Positions 10,943 to 23,142 of a stretch of DNA of 64,000 nucleotides are shown piece by piece. The translations under genes were made by a program, and so were the position numbers. The first letter of the stretch is position 1. Each line of letters opens with the position of its first letter. This DNA is from Sipunculus nudus. Lineage: Eukaryota > Annelida > Sipuncula > Golfingiida > Sipunculidae. A model generated the notes under the pieces. That model was not told the DNA's origin, did no database searches, and was given only the letters and a program-made list of their open reading frames with translations. The stretch lies in NCBI GenBank assembly GCA_026874595.1, contig CM049310.1, positions 69,203,556-69,267,555 on the forward strand, written 5' to 3'.

Positions 10943-13900
10943 GTAAGAAGCAATCAGCTGTTACAGGAAAATATTATATATATATATATATTATCTACAT
11001 GTGACCAATATCTGATTTAGATAGTGCCAGAGCAGGCAGCAGTAATAATGATAGTTGTATGTGTCTGTATGGATTTGTGTGTACATACATGTAATACGTG
11101 ATTCACAATTTAAAACTAGAAAACGGACAGTTGACAAGCGACTACATGAATCCGCAAAATCACAATAACATTGGTAAAGTAATTAAGGCTTTGAAAGTTC
11201 CTAACATGACATGACTCCAGATTTGTGGCATCCACATATATGTGTACTTTTCACCCCCCCCCCCCCAAAAAAAAAGATCTACAAATGGATACAAGATGAA
11301 ATCGATTGTATATAGGTGCCTATAGGTGGACCAAGTAGTCATGAATACAAGATCATTAATAGGAAATATGCTTGCAGTTGTATCTGGGTTATATATTAAT
11401 TGTCTCCAGCATAAAAAAAATCATGGAAATTCTGGTTGTAGCTATTTCTGGTAGGAATCAGTTGTAAAATCATGTTCGATGGTTGAACCAGTTTGATCAG
11501 TTAGACCAGTTTGACAGATAATCGATTATTAATCGATTATTTTATGTACGTTATGTATTAACGTGAAATCTTTTTTATAGTATTAATTATTTCTAAAATA
11601 TTGACCGGGTCAACTTGTACATCTCATTGACAGGTCAAGGTAACGGCCGGGTTGTTGACACTTGTTTCGGGTTGTTGACACTTGTTTCGGGTTGTTGGCA
11701 CTTGTTTCGGGTTGTTGGCACTTGTTTCGGGTTGCTGACACTTGTTCCGGGTTGTTGACACTTGTTCCGGGTTATTGACAGTTGTTTCGGGTTGTTGACA
11801 CTTGTTTCGGGTTGTTGACACCTGTTCCGGGTTGTTGACACTTGTTTCGGGTTGTTTACACTTGTTCCGGGTTGTTGGCACGAGTTTCATGCTGTTCGCT
11901 GTTTTGTGCATCGCCTTGCTTCTATCTCTGTCAGAATTAGATTATTTTATCTGGATAATATGATCTCTTTGGGTGTGCATACATACTCGTTTGTCATCGA
12001 TTATACAAAAAATGCAACCGATTTAATTGATTAAGAAAGAAAACGACCAATCATCGATATGGTCAATTAACTGGCACACCACTAGCAGCTATATCCACAC
12101 ATATAAGGTCACCACTTTATTTGTAGTCCATGTGTCCTTAAATGATCCAGTAACAATTAAGGATGGCGTCGTTTTCTCTCTTGTGAAGACAAATTTGAAT
12201 AATTCCGAGTATTTTGGTATAAATTAGTAACATTTTTTCTATCTATTTTCAGCCTTTTTTGCTGGTTATTTTAAATTATACATGTGTGATAAGTTGTCAG
12301 GTTAGGACCACATAAGATAGAAATCGCGTAAAAATAAGATTTATAATCGCAAGAGACATCGACTTGGCGGGCGGGTGAAACACTGCGATCTGCATATATA
12401 TCTGCATATGTAAGTATACTATGTATATGATGTATGAATGCAGGATGAAAATGAAAAGACCGCCAAGGAACTCAATGAAATGGGCATCACTACCAAAGCT
12501 TACGTGTGTGACGTCACAAAATATGAGGAAGTGCAGCGGGTGGCAAACCTTGTTCGTCAGGAAATTGGTGACGTGGATATACTCATCAACAATGCCGGTA
12601 GGGGGCGCAAGGGAGAATAAATATGTTAACTTAGGCCGAGGATATATTACACTCCATTTTATTATATTTCTGTATATTGGAGAATATTTTATTATATGTC
12701 ATTACAATTATTCATTTCTTCATTTCTTTTTTTCCAAATTAAGACCTGATAAAAATTATTTCAATTTCGTAAAATTAAAAACTTCTTCAGCTGTATAAGT
12801 TTATGTAAAGTATATTATCTCAATTTTGTAACATTCATTTTAATTATAAATAGTTATTAAAAAAATGATGACATTGTAATCTGAAAATGCTTGTGGCCTT
12901 AAAGATACAAGTGCACGTATAAATTACTTTTCATGTACTGCATGGTTGTGTTAGAAAAAAAAGATCAAATATGGTTTACCATGCATAAGCACAAGTATTT
13001 TTGCATTGTATTAGTAAAGAGTGAATATAGTGAATTTGGTGGGCTTTACATATTTTTGTAGGTGTTCTCAGTGCTGACAACATTTTACACCTTGATGAAA
13101 AGCGGATCCGTCGCACATTTGAGATCAACGCTATATCTCATTTTTGGGTAATGATAACATTAATTTCCTTCCTTGTCAGTTAAATAGGTAATTAAGAAAG
13201 CGTTTATTTCTTTTTCTGATATTTTTGATAAAGATCAGAGACATTCATTTGTTAATTTATCTATTAAGTATAAATAAAATTAAAGAAGAAGGAACGATGG
13301 TAAATAAGCAATAAGAGACGCTTGGGGAAATTCGTTTGTATTTTGATGCAATGTTATTTTTTAAACGCATACTTATTGTCAGATGTGCGATACATCACAT
13401 TTTTGTTAAAATATAAATTTGCTTTAAATTCACTCATATCATATATAACAGATCCAATGGTGCTTATTCTGAGGATTCCAAATATGTATATATTATTGGG
13501 GCTAAACTTTGTTTAAACATTATTTAAAACAAGGTAGTTTGACGATACTGAAGGCTTTAATACAAACGTAAAAACATTATTTGTGATATTTAAGCGACAG
13601 GCGTATCCTCGTGTACATGTTAATCGGTATTGTAATTAAATCACTCAAGTGGGTAATAAATTACAAGTGGATACAACGCAGATAAGTCTGGGCAGATAAG
13701 ACATGGGTTAACTGTGATATAAATTTAGGTTAGCAGACCCGATAGACAAGGCCTGGCAACTACCAGGATGATGATTGCACACGATCGTAGCCCTGTCCGG
13801 CCGTTAGTATTTAATTATATTTGCCACTTACACAGGTCAATCCTCGGTATAAGCATATATATTACTATAGAACGTCGCGATGTCATGAATAAAACTGGCA

Positions 13901-14391
13901 GTTCACTCTCATTTGCATATAACCCCGTCATGCTTTAGGTCAGGGCTGACATTTATTAAAGGGCCCACGCTATATTTTCTGTAAAGTTCCGAGACAGACC
14001 AAAATATGGCTAAAATCAAAGGAAAACACCCTCAGTTCAGCCTGCTGATGACAGGTGGCGCTGACTACCGTCCCGCCCATTATCCCAGTCCGTATGCCAG
14101 CGGATTGACTGACTCATAATTGACTGAAAAGTATTGAGTTAAAGCATATCGACTAGCCTAGCCTAACCTAATAACAAAATAGGAAAGGAAAATGACTTTA
14201 ATAATGGCTAACCTGCTCTCTTTTGGTCTAACAGACGGTGAAGGAATTCTTGCCCAAGATGATTGAGAACAACGAAGGCCACATCGTCTCCATAGCGTCC
14301 ATGGCCGGCCGGGCCGGAGTCCCTCTTCTTACCGACTACTGGTTTGTATTCGTTTAGATTAATTATATTCAAAAAGATGTTATAATGTTAA

Positions 14392-14444
<53 letters not shown>

Positions 14445-17400
14445 TAATATATAAAAAGTTATGTATAAAATGTATATCAAACAGGTATTATAGCTGTATT
14501 AGTTTTATTATCATTAATATAATCAAATTATCGATGTCATAAATATTAGCATATATGTAAAGCTCTGATCCTCACCCCTACACTGGTTTGCCTTGTTCTT
14601 CACTTGTATGTCACAGCTTACTGATATTTTATATCTCATATAATCTGTACACGTAAGTGTAGTGTCTGGATCTTTAATTACATGGCCAATTCATTGTCAA
14701 AACCACATATTTTTTTATAAAAAACACACCAATATATATCGTCCCTTTTTCCCCAAAGTTGGCATTGATAGAATGATTTCTCGTTCTCTCTTTCTAAAAA
14801 AAAAAAAATATTATTTCTCTCATTAAGCCAATCTTTTAACATTCTGACATATTTAAACGCTGAAATAAATACATGTATGAAGCCTTTGACCCAACGGTCA
14901 ACCTAACTGTTAATCCGAGGCGGTGAGATTGTTCGTTTCACACCTGTCATTTAATTAGCCCTTATAATTGTAGACATACGTCATTCGTAACTACTACCGG
15001 TGAAAATATAAATATATAGGGATATATAAATGTGATTCATTCAATTGAAATATATAAATGTGGTTCATTGACTAGTTTATGTGACTACTGAACGTAGGGT
15101 CAGCGGCGTACCTAGCCTTTTTGCCGCACGGGGCGGTCGTAGAATTTGCCGCCTTCTATCGAAACATACAAAACGGGACAACATATAGAAAAATATCACG
15201 TGAAATTTCCTTGTTATAATATGAAGGCCTTTAGGTAAAAACCAACATTACCATATCGATTAATTCAAAAACAGAATTTTTCGCCACACATTAAAAAGAA
15301 GGCAAAAGATCGCTCGAACTTCAAACTATTATTTTTCATTAAATGAAGTACACAGACATTGATAATTTGTAACTTGAGAAAATTACACTGCAGGATACAC
15401 ATATAATGAGGTAACATACTTTTCCCTGCATACACGGTTGGTAAAACTAAATTTGGTGAGTTTAATTAAATCTCGACACAATTTTACTTATAGACCAGTG
15501 ATTTGTTATTCAAAAATTTATTTGATTAAATTTCAACTCATTATATCATTAATATATATATAAATATAAATATATATTTTTATATATTATATTATATTAA
15601 AAATATACTTAAACGTGTGGCATGGCTGGGGGGGGGCGACATGTATAACAGGTTTTTATTTGAAAAGCAATTACATCTGCCGTCTTAAAGATGAAATAAC
15701 TCCTACATAGGTTTAGATGAACGATTGCTTTAATCACGTTACATCTTATGGCGGGTTTCTCCCTCAAAAGCGAACCCACTAGAAAGGGGGTCTAGGAGAA
15801 CTCGACCCCCGCCGCCCCCCTTTTCAGCCATGCACCGCAGCCTTTTCTTAAGGGTTTCAGACATATTTTTGCGGCCTAGACTCCTCCCCCCCCCCCCCCC
15901 GCCTTTGCGATTGTAGGTTTTGTCATTAGTCCATCAGGGTTTGGACTTCTCAGTTTCCTAAATCCTGGATTCATCCCTGTCCCTGGTTAGAGCCCCCTCG
16001 GGATTTCTGTAAATCTAGACGCCCCTGAAATGCATGCCTTTGTATTTGACTGTTCAGATTCTGTTGGCGTTCTGGCATTGCCAGTTCACTGATCTAATAA
16101 AAATAAAAACAGATCTGTATTTCATCTTGCGAAGCTTGCCTACATATAGAGCCATACGCGAATCATTTGATTGGTTCCATTGCCCATTTTATAGTTCCTG
16201 GAATAAATGAAATTGGGGAAGACGGCAAAAAATACCATACATTTATACATTTTCCACCAATGTGTAAAAAGGGTCAACTTTGTACCGATAAATTTGTTCT
16301 TTTTGAGGAACTCCTCATGCCCCTTAACATGTGCCGCCCGGGGCCTTTGTCCTCTTCGCTTAGCTGGAGGCGCCTATTTTGGCTGCTTTTACTGTATGCT
16401 CCCAAAGGGAGGGGCGAAGCTACAAGAAGGAACATACTCAAAAGACCCGGAAAGCAAAATATAAAATCGGATGAGATGGACATCGTCAATGATATCAGAT
16501 TTTCATCCCCACCTTTACTGTTACTTTTCCTCTTTCAACAGCGCGTCTAAGTTTGCAGTAGTTGGCTTTACTGAGTCGTTATCAGAGGAGCTGCGAAGAG
16601 AGGGGAGGACGGGCATCCACACCACCACGATCTGCCCCATGTTCGTCAACACTCATCTGATTAAGGACCAAGCCAGCAACATCACCTACACTTCTGGGTA
16701 AGTCTGGGTAGAAGAGACATGACGCCGTCAGCTGTGCGGAAGCTCTGTATAAGGCCCAACTAAATTACTCTCTCTATATATATATATTTAAATGGTACGA
16801 GCTATTTATTTATTTATTTTTATTTATTTTCCTTCATATGCCGGTGGAGATACAATATACGCCGAAAAGTTGCAATCAATGCCAGGAAAGATACGGAAAT
16901 GGCTGAAATTCCTGAAATGTACAAATTTAGTCATAAAAAATTCCTTTATGAATTAATTTAAGAAATCGAGACAGAACAGAAATTGGCTGAGTCTTCAGAT
17001 GGGGCTTCCTGAGATACAAACTTTCTGTGATAAAAAGTTCATTCCATTTTGAAATCTTTTATTTAAACCAGGCCCAGTGACTACCGCACCTACGGTACCT
17101 GATTTGCGATATCTTTATGAATATTATATTACCCTGCATGTTTTTTGTAGACCAGATCCGGTGCTTGAAGCGGAAAACGTTGCCTCAGAGATCGTGTATG
17201 CTGTGCTTCACAACGAACGTGTCATAACCATTCCCCGGAGACTAGGCCGCCTGAAACTACTGGCAGGGTACGCATCAAACTACATCTGTATACTTTTATT
17301 CATTTATTACAACATCCAGGGTAGCCTTTTTTTAGTAAAGTTCTGCTTATAGATGGGCCCTGTATAATGCATATCGCCACTGTAACGCAGTGATGTATAA

Positions 17401-18666
17401 GCAGTTTTAAGCACAGGTGAGAGTTCCAGCTGCGTGTCCACTTGTACAGAGGCGGTGCATGTGCGGTGCGGATACGTATACGAATACTTTTTTTGTGTGT
17501 CCATTATATACGTTTTTCTGTGCGGTTTTAAGGTCTTTCATCTGTTCAAAATGGCTCGTTTCCGCATGCGTTTCCCTTACCCGCGGCTACATGGTCCGGT
17601 TAGCAAAAACGTATGCAGCCGCACGCCGCACCGCACTCCGCACCGAATAAATTTACACATTTATTTCCTTGTGCGTGATTTTAGCCGCATCCGTATCCGC
17701 ACAAGTGGACACGCAGCTTAACTTGGTAAAAATATGCAACAGAGTTACTAAATACATTAAAGATTTGCTATAAAAACACAGATAAATTAACACAGCCTAC
17801 AACTGAAGTGAACATGAGTATGTAAAGGTCTAGATAAAATGCGCATAAGTATATACGGTAATAAAAAAATGAGACGACGTTCATATGTAATTATTATTTA
17901 ACTGTACAAGTAGAAAATTAAAGGAAATTATTCTACATTGGTATTATCTGCAAAAAAATATGAACGCGCTAACCTTTTAAAGCTCTTTATATATGTTGTT
18001 GGCATTGTTTTAGCTTAATGGGAGGGCTTTATTGTTATTGCTGTCATTATTGTTAATGATATTCACACTGTTGATAGTCATCAGCAGTGTATTTGTGCCA
18101 AAGAGTAAAAAAAACGCAACGGCTCATCCCGGTATTTCATGTAATCATGAAATTAACATTCGTATTATTTACAGGTCATAACGGGTGGTCTCAGAATTTT
18201 GAGCTAATTTGAGTTTATCCAGTCAATTCGTACTGCATTTTTTTTTCAGGTTCATACCCTGGAAGGTCCAACAAAAACTGCGTGACAATATCGGTTCTGG
18301 CTTTTATTACAATAAATAGACCGGTTTTGATTTGACGAGTACATCAATACCCGGATGACACGTATGCGTTACAATTTGCCATGACTCAGCAATTTTCAAA
18401 TTTTCAACATGAAAATCATGTTTCCACTCAAAATATGCAGAATGCAACGCTATAAAAAAAGTAAATACTAGTTGTTTTTTTTTGTTCATTCCTTTGTTAA
18501 TTGCAGACAATAAATCTTTGGTTTTGTAGGAGATTCTCAAAGCATTGTTTTATTTAAAAAAAAACGTACTGAAATATATGAATTATCTTTTTCTAGGTTC
18601 ATGCCTTGGAAAGTCGAGCAACTTATTCGTGATGCCATCGGCTCTGGATTTTACTACAAAAATTAG
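10733..18666 (+). CDS. Short-chain dehydrogenase/reductase, SDR16C type (epidermal retinol dehydrogenase 2-like), 7 coding exons, two alternative last exons
   Basis: Predicted NAD(P)-dependent oxidoreductase of the retinol dehydrogenase/17-beta-HSD11/13-like SDR16C group, probably acting on retinol or another lipid alcohol at the ER or lipid-droplet membrane (substrate is inference). Exons 10733-10942, 12444-12597, 13062-13147, 14235-14341, 16542-16697, 17151-17267 and then either 18250-18319 or 18597-18666; all introns are GT-AG and all phases join. Either form is 299 residues, the normal family length. Visible: N-terminal hydrophobic anchor (about residues 7-29), cofactor motif TGGCRGIG (42-49), acidic D67 after the second strand (points to NAD), NNAG (119-122), N144, S172 and Y185-C-A-S-K189. 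Nothing catalytic is missing. Expression and splice use cannot be seen from sequence. Upstream there is no clear TATA box. Confidence 0.9.
11646..11890. repeat. 20-bp minisatellite in SDR intron 1
   Basis: About 12 copies of GGGTTGTTGACACTTGTTTC with few substitutions. Strongly strand-asymmetric (G/T on plus, C/A on minus). Open frames of the QPETSVNNP type on the minus strand are repeat artefacts. Confidence 0.95.
12444..12597 (+). CDS. SDR exon 2
   Basis: Acceptor gaatgcag, donor G|gtaggg; 154 bp, phase 0 in, phase 1 out. Encodes residues [10 protein letters not shown] to the start of NNAG, including the CDVT motif. Confidence 0.9.
13062..13147 (+). CDS. SDR exon 3
   Basis: Acceptor tttttgtag, donor TGG|gtaatg; 86 bp. 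Completes NNAG and encodes [10 protein letters not shown] to SHFW with the SDR active-site Asn (N144). Confidence 0.9.
14235..14341 (+). CDS. SDR exon 4
   Basis: Acceptor ggtctaacag, donor TG|gtttgt; 107 bp. Encodes the active-site Ser strand ([11 protein letters not shown]) and ends just after Y185, so the YxxxK motif is split by intron 4, with the Cys codon itself divided. Confidence 0.9.
14395..14441. repeat. (TA)n tract in SDR intron 4
   Basis: Pure AT dinucleotide tract about 50 bp after the exon 4 donor. Confidence 0.9.
14442..16541 (+). other. SDR intron 4, no gene seen
   Basis: AT-rich intron sequence. The part from about 15100 to 16050 is less AT-rich, has a C run (15885-15901) and starts with gtcagcggcgtacctagcc, which looks like a degraded dispersed repeat, but no ends or coding capacity are visible. 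Confidence 0.5.
16542..16697 (+). CDS. SDR exon 5
   Basis: Acceptor tctttcaacag, donor GG|gtaagt; 156 bp. Starts with ASKFAVVGF, supplying K189 of YxxxK, and includes CPMFVNTHL, the SDR16C version of the segment after the active site. Confidence 0.9.
17151..17267 (+). CDS. SDR exon 6
   Basis: Acceptor ttttttgtag, donor GG|gtacgc; 117 bp, phase 2 on both sides. Encodes [20 protein letters not shown] and [10 protein letters not shown]. Confidence 0.9.
17428..17718. mobile_element. MITE with perfect 17-bp terminal inverted repeats, in SDR intron 6
   Basis: GCTGCGTGTCCACTTGT at 17429-17445 is repeated exactly in inverse at 17701-17717, extended by one AGCT base each side. Inner arms are also related (gtgcggatacg / ccgtatccgc). 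About 290 bp, non-coding, so a small non-autonomous DNA transposon. I see no clear target duplication, so the superfamily is not assigned. Confidence 0.75.
18250..18319 (+). CDS. SDR exon 7A, first alternative terminal exon
   Basis: Acceptor ttttttttcag, phase 2 entry, 22 sense codons after the split Gly, TAG at 18317. Peptide FIPWKVQQ ... GSGFYYNK. An AATAAA at 18509-18514 lies before exon 7B and could end this isoform's transcript. Confidence 0.8.
18509..18514 (+). terminator. Polyadenylation signal candidate after SDR exon 7A
   Basis: AATAAA between the 7A stop codon and the 7B acceptor, 190 bp after the stop. Its position would let the 7A isoform end before exon 7B. Confidence 0.5.
18597..18666 (+). 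CDS. SDR exon 7B, second alternative terminal exon
   Basis: Acceptor tctttttctag, same entry phase and same 70-bp length as 7A, TAG at 18664. Peptide FMPWKVEQ ... GSGFYYKN. 15 of 22 residues equal 7A; 6 of those 15 codons differ only at silent positions, which argues that both copies are kept by selection. Confidence 0.8.
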
Positions 18667-18839
18667 CCCAGTATGGTATAGCAGCATGTATCCAGCGGAA
18701 ATCCCGGTACAACTGACCATGACACGTGACGCAACAATTTGCCGGCAACTTTTAAACGCAAAGGGGAAAATGTTTAAGTAATCAAGCAAATATTCAAGAT
18801 TGGAAGCTGTACAAAAGCAAAGATATTGCCTATAAATGC

Positions 18840-19200
18840 ATTAGACCTGCGGATCCTCCGACCGGATACGCTCCTACTGATGCAGCGGTATAACACTGCA
18901 GTCATCCAAGATCTCCTTAGTTGAAACCGCTGCTGTGATAGCATGATTCTCTGGGCCTCACCCCCAGGGCTGGCGCAGTGCAGAAAATTGAAATCAGACC
19001 AATGATAACGTGGTATCGCATTGTGCATCCAGCTCCAAATTTGAAATATGCGACACATCGCGCGGAACCGGCGAGAGCGGGTGTCCTGTATAAACCAGAG
19101 AATCATGCTCTACCAAGCAGCGGCTACAACGAGAGAGATCTGGGACGATTGCGATGTATACCCGCTTATACCCCGGGGAGCGTACCGACCGAAAAGTTAT
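18840..19200. repeat. Imperfect long inverted repeat just after the SDR gene
   Basis: Arms about 18845-18957 and 19090-19198: for example 'gcatgattctctgg' against 'cagagaatcatgc', 'ccaagatctcc' against 'gagatctggg', and 'ccgaccggatacgctcc' against 'ggagcgtaccgaccg'. The loop is about 130 bp. Open frames on both strands are related to each other through this symmetry. It could be a diverged foldback element. Confidence 0.6.
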
Positions 19201-19463
19201 TATTCTCACAATGATTAATAGTTAACGCAGGGCTCCCGCTGACTCCTCTATTTACTTTTGTCCTATGAAAAAAAGTCTGCTGTATTTCCCAGCATTTGGT
19301 TCATAATATTCTATATATTTTTCTTTTTTTGTCACTGCACAGTCGTATTTCCGATATAATTGTTATTACGCATAATAATGGTTATATAAACTTTTTACTG
19401 AAGTGAAGAAGCGTACATGCAAAACAAATGCAAGTGTCGCATTATTACAAGAAAGGTCAATTT

Positions 19464-19469
19464 AATAAA
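19464..19469 (+). terminator. Polyadenylation signal candidate after SDR exon 7B
   Basis: The first clear AATAAA downstream of the 7B stop codon, about 800 bp away. Confidence 0.35.
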
Positions 19470-20035
19470 TTTAACAGACCTTAGATGCTGCATTAGGAAT
19501 GGCTGGTCATGCCAATTCACCGTAAGACCACGATTGGCAGTGAAAACTCCTGTATTTTCATATATTTTTGGATGATGACTCGTATAAACTCCAACTTCTT
19601 TGTCGAAGGTCCTCCTTTAAAATTCCTAACAGTTTACATGTATGATACTGTACGTGTCTCAAGAGGACGCTGGACACATCTCGGGAGGAAGGTGGACACA
19701 CACTTGAAAGGAAGACTTTGTAACACTGTGTATATATTCAGTAGATTCATGATTGGTGCTATCTGCATTGTACTCAATAGGACATAAGTAGAAACGTTTT
19801 ACCATTGGAACATCTTTTCTGTGACACCGGGGAGGCGCACAAATGAACATATCAAAACAAATGTCAGAGATGGGGCATTTATTATTTCAGTTATATATAC
19901 ATGTATTTGCAATATTCCAATAAATAACTTACACATTAACGTAATTTGTTTTGCATCAATTCTAATCCAATTCTGGGCCTTTGATACACTCATTGTTCAA
20001 CTTTACAAGGTCACCTACTGGATGCATGAATGGGG

Positions 20036-20070
<35 letters not shown>
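20036..20070. repeat. Poly-G run
   Basis: About 34 consecutive G residues (after ggggcgggg). Length in the assembly is unreliable for such runs. Confidence 0.9.
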
Positions 20071-20072
<2 letters not shown>

Positions 20073-20197
20073 TCCTCGTCATGGAGTTATTATGAGATGA
20101 GAGGATACTTGGATCATCGTCCAGCATCAAAGACCGGCGTCCCAGCCCCGACGTTTTTATCGCTAGCGCTGCGCCAATTGTATTCATGGGTAGTCGT

Positions 20198-22075
20198 GTT
20201 TAGCTCAGCTGACTATCAGTCATCTGAGCTATAGTTGTGGTCCGTCGTCCGTCCGTCTGTCTTGCCGTCCGTCCGTCTGTCCGTAGATGTGGCACGTTTT
20301 GAAACCGTAAGACCTAGGAATCCTAAATTCGGCATAATGTTAGATTCCCCAAGATCTACCAAGCCGAAAACTGAGTCTTTGCGACTTTGTTCCTTTGAGA
20401 AAATGAAAACCCTATTTTTTATTATAAACCTATTTTCACACTTCAGGACTGTTTAATATAAAAACCACTCATCTGTTTTACCATAAATATTCCTCTATAT
20501 AGTTCCTATGTACATGCCAGAAATTAAGTCTGTTTAGTATATTTTTTTTTAAGTTATGGGCCCGAACATAATGGACTTGTAAAAAAATCAGGAAAAATAT
20601 TTACTCACTTAACATGAAAATTTTTGAAACTAGAGTCTATTTTCCCAAGTATATAACTATGTTTTTTATTAAGATTCAATTGAAAAATTAGATCTGAATT
20701 TGGAAATTTTTAAGTTATTAGCATAAAAATAAAATCAGAACCTTAAATTTTGCCCAACTTTGACCATGGCACGTTTTTTTCCTGTAAGTACCATTGATTT
20801 AATTTTCACAGCATGTAAACATAAGTATTTATTTTGTATAAATCTGAAAATTAAAGCTTGAACATTAGGCTAGTTATTGATTTTTTCTTGAGGCTCTGTT
20901 GTAGTCATTTGCTTTGACTACAGATTACAGATGCAGGGTCCCACTCCAGGTCACTGGAAGTCAGGTATGCCAGGGTTTCTGATTTGTTATTTTGTTTCTG
21001 ATTTGTTTCTGATTTTTTTCACTGGGGGAGATCCCCTGCTGTGACAGGTGTACAGTTATTCTTATATCACCACCCCAACCCCCCCCCCCCCCCCCCCGCA
21101 AACCCAACCCACCAAGTGTTATGCAGTTATTATTATTGTTTTCACTGTATCTCCTTAATTGTAATGCTGTTTCCACTCCAATATACAAAAACTTTTTTTG
21201 AAAAAGTAATTCAAGGTGTAATCCAGAAGAGGCCATGTTGTGTTAATGTAGCATTTTTAAAGAAATCAGTTTTCTTTTAAATGATTTTAACAAATATAAT
21301 TAAACCCATCAGTATGCTTTAATTTATAAAATATGAAGCACATTATGGAAAAATAAAGACACAATTTAAAATTGTGAAATCTAAATAAAGTATTATTTTT
21401 ATATATTTAATTTTTGCAGATTTAAAAGATATATTTTTGTGTTAAAAAATAAATAAACATTTGTATGCATGATGAGGTGTTATCTGACAAGATTAAGATT
21501 TATGATGATGCAATTGAGAATTATGAATCAACTTTTATATTCAGATATATATGTTATATTGGAAATGTATAGAAATATAAACTTATAATAAAAAAAATTG
21601 ATGTGATAAAATGAGGATATAATACAAATATTTGTTCATTATTTTCCTGCCTCAGCAGAATTTGAGATTAGGCTTTGTTTGCCCTGTATGTATGTTAATA
21701 AGTTATATTTCAACTGTATACATTTCATAAAATAATAAAATACATATATATTTAATAATAAATATTATACAAAAAAAAAATAGATTCAATTGAACAAATG
21801 TGTAAACTACTGAAATGTCAACAGTTAATCAAAAAAGCCAACTAATGATGATGGTAATAGTACAGATCATTTGTTCACAAACTGCTCACATGCTTCAGTT
21901 TCAACATTAGGAAACACATGGTCAGGTCACAAAATATTATTTCAACAATCTCTTACAAACCAATCATGTCAACCAGCCTTGGCCTATATTACCTTTTCCT
22001 CATAGACTTTATTTCCATTTGATATTCTTTTAGATTTTTACCTTCAGCTGAGCACAGTGACCCATGGGTCCCTTG
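20198..22075 (+). mobile_element. Family A element, copy 2
   Basis: 5' hairpin AGCTCAGCTGACT ATC AGTCATCTGAGCT, then CCGT/CTGT microsatellite (20235-20283), then a body with 'gtggcacgttttgaaaccgt', 'gacctaggaatcctaaattc' and two related blocks with 'ttaagttatgggcccgaac' motifs, and a 3' end CAGCTGAGCACAGTGACCCA/TGGGTCCCTTGTT. A C run sits at 21078-21098. Non-coding. It is a diverged relative of the copies at 40.3 and 50.0 kb in opposite orientation. Confidence 0.7.
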
Positions 22076-22078
22076 TTG

Positions 22079-23142
22079 TTGTTATACGTCCAGTCTTATA
22101 GACTTATAGACAAGATGCTCATGTAGCGAGTTGATGGTCCATTGGGAGGGTATAGTAATCCCCGTACCATGGCACATAAAATTTTTTGAAAATTGCGGTT
22201 CTAATGGTGGGGGATTTTTTGGTCGAAAAAAAGGTGACGACGCCCCACCCCCGCCACCATTTTTTGTTAATCCGCCCCTGTCAAACGCTGTGAATAAACG
22301 CAGTTTATTTTCTATAATATTCAGTCAGCTGAGCTCCAGCGATGTCCCTTTATTTTTGTGTTATGTCTGTATGTGCGTCCGCTGTCAGGCATCTTGAAAC
22401 CAGAGAGTTCTAATAGGTCCTGTGAAATTTCCATGGCGATTTGAAGTAAAGTTACGGTGACCTATGTTCTGCGAGCAACAGGAAGAAAACATGGATTGGA
22501 ACATCTTGCGAAATAAAATCATGTTTTAAAATAAATATGAAATTTTCGATTTCTCTGGAATGACGTAATGGATTGTTTTATATATGGAGTTATCCAAAAT
22601 ATTCGTCAGCTGTGCCGGACAAAAAAGACAGGTGCAGCCACCTAATTGTTACATTCCACAATAATTTTTTAATGGCAGACCACAGCTGTCATGTTATAGC
22701 TTCAACGGCAGTAAAATATTATGCTGTGATTCGTTAAATAAGCTTTGGAGACACCAAAATATCCAAAGTCCAAACCACATAGATAAAGGCCCCGGTGGAT
22801 GGCGCATATATCTATATCTAAATTGTGGATAAAGCTATATATGATATTGTCTGAGCTATGGTCGCAAGGTGATAGGTTCATATCTATGTATGTGATAAAA
22901 AAATCAAAATCCTATTAGATTACGCTCACATTGTTCTGAGTGGGAGTGATAGTTTAACTTCGCAAAACGGGGAAAAAGCATTGTTGATAGCACCATCAGT
23001 TTTATGTAGATGATACTCGATCATACCAGAATTCGGGGCAATCCATCGACCAGCCCATGGTTAATCTAAAGTTTTGTGTGATTTGAACCCACTTTTAAAC
23101 TGTTCTAGGTCAAGTTCCCTCTTGCAGTAAAGGTTATAGCCG
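22079..23142. other. Intergenic DNA, no gene seen
   Basis: Contains a fragment starting tcagctgagctccagcgatg near 22322 that resembles family A ends, and a segment near 22200-22280 rich in G and C runs. The 88-codon frame at 22131-22397 is not supported by any domain or splice signal. Confidence 0.5.

Noticed and set aside
11624-11911. 95-codon frame with [14 protein letters not shown] repeats
   Set aside because: Product of the 20-bp minisatellite. A 20-bp period changes frame each unit and the peptide simply mirrors the repeat.
18774-19214. Frames of 78-110 codons on both strands as a small gene
   Set aside because: They arise from the two arms of an inverted repeat and resemble no family.
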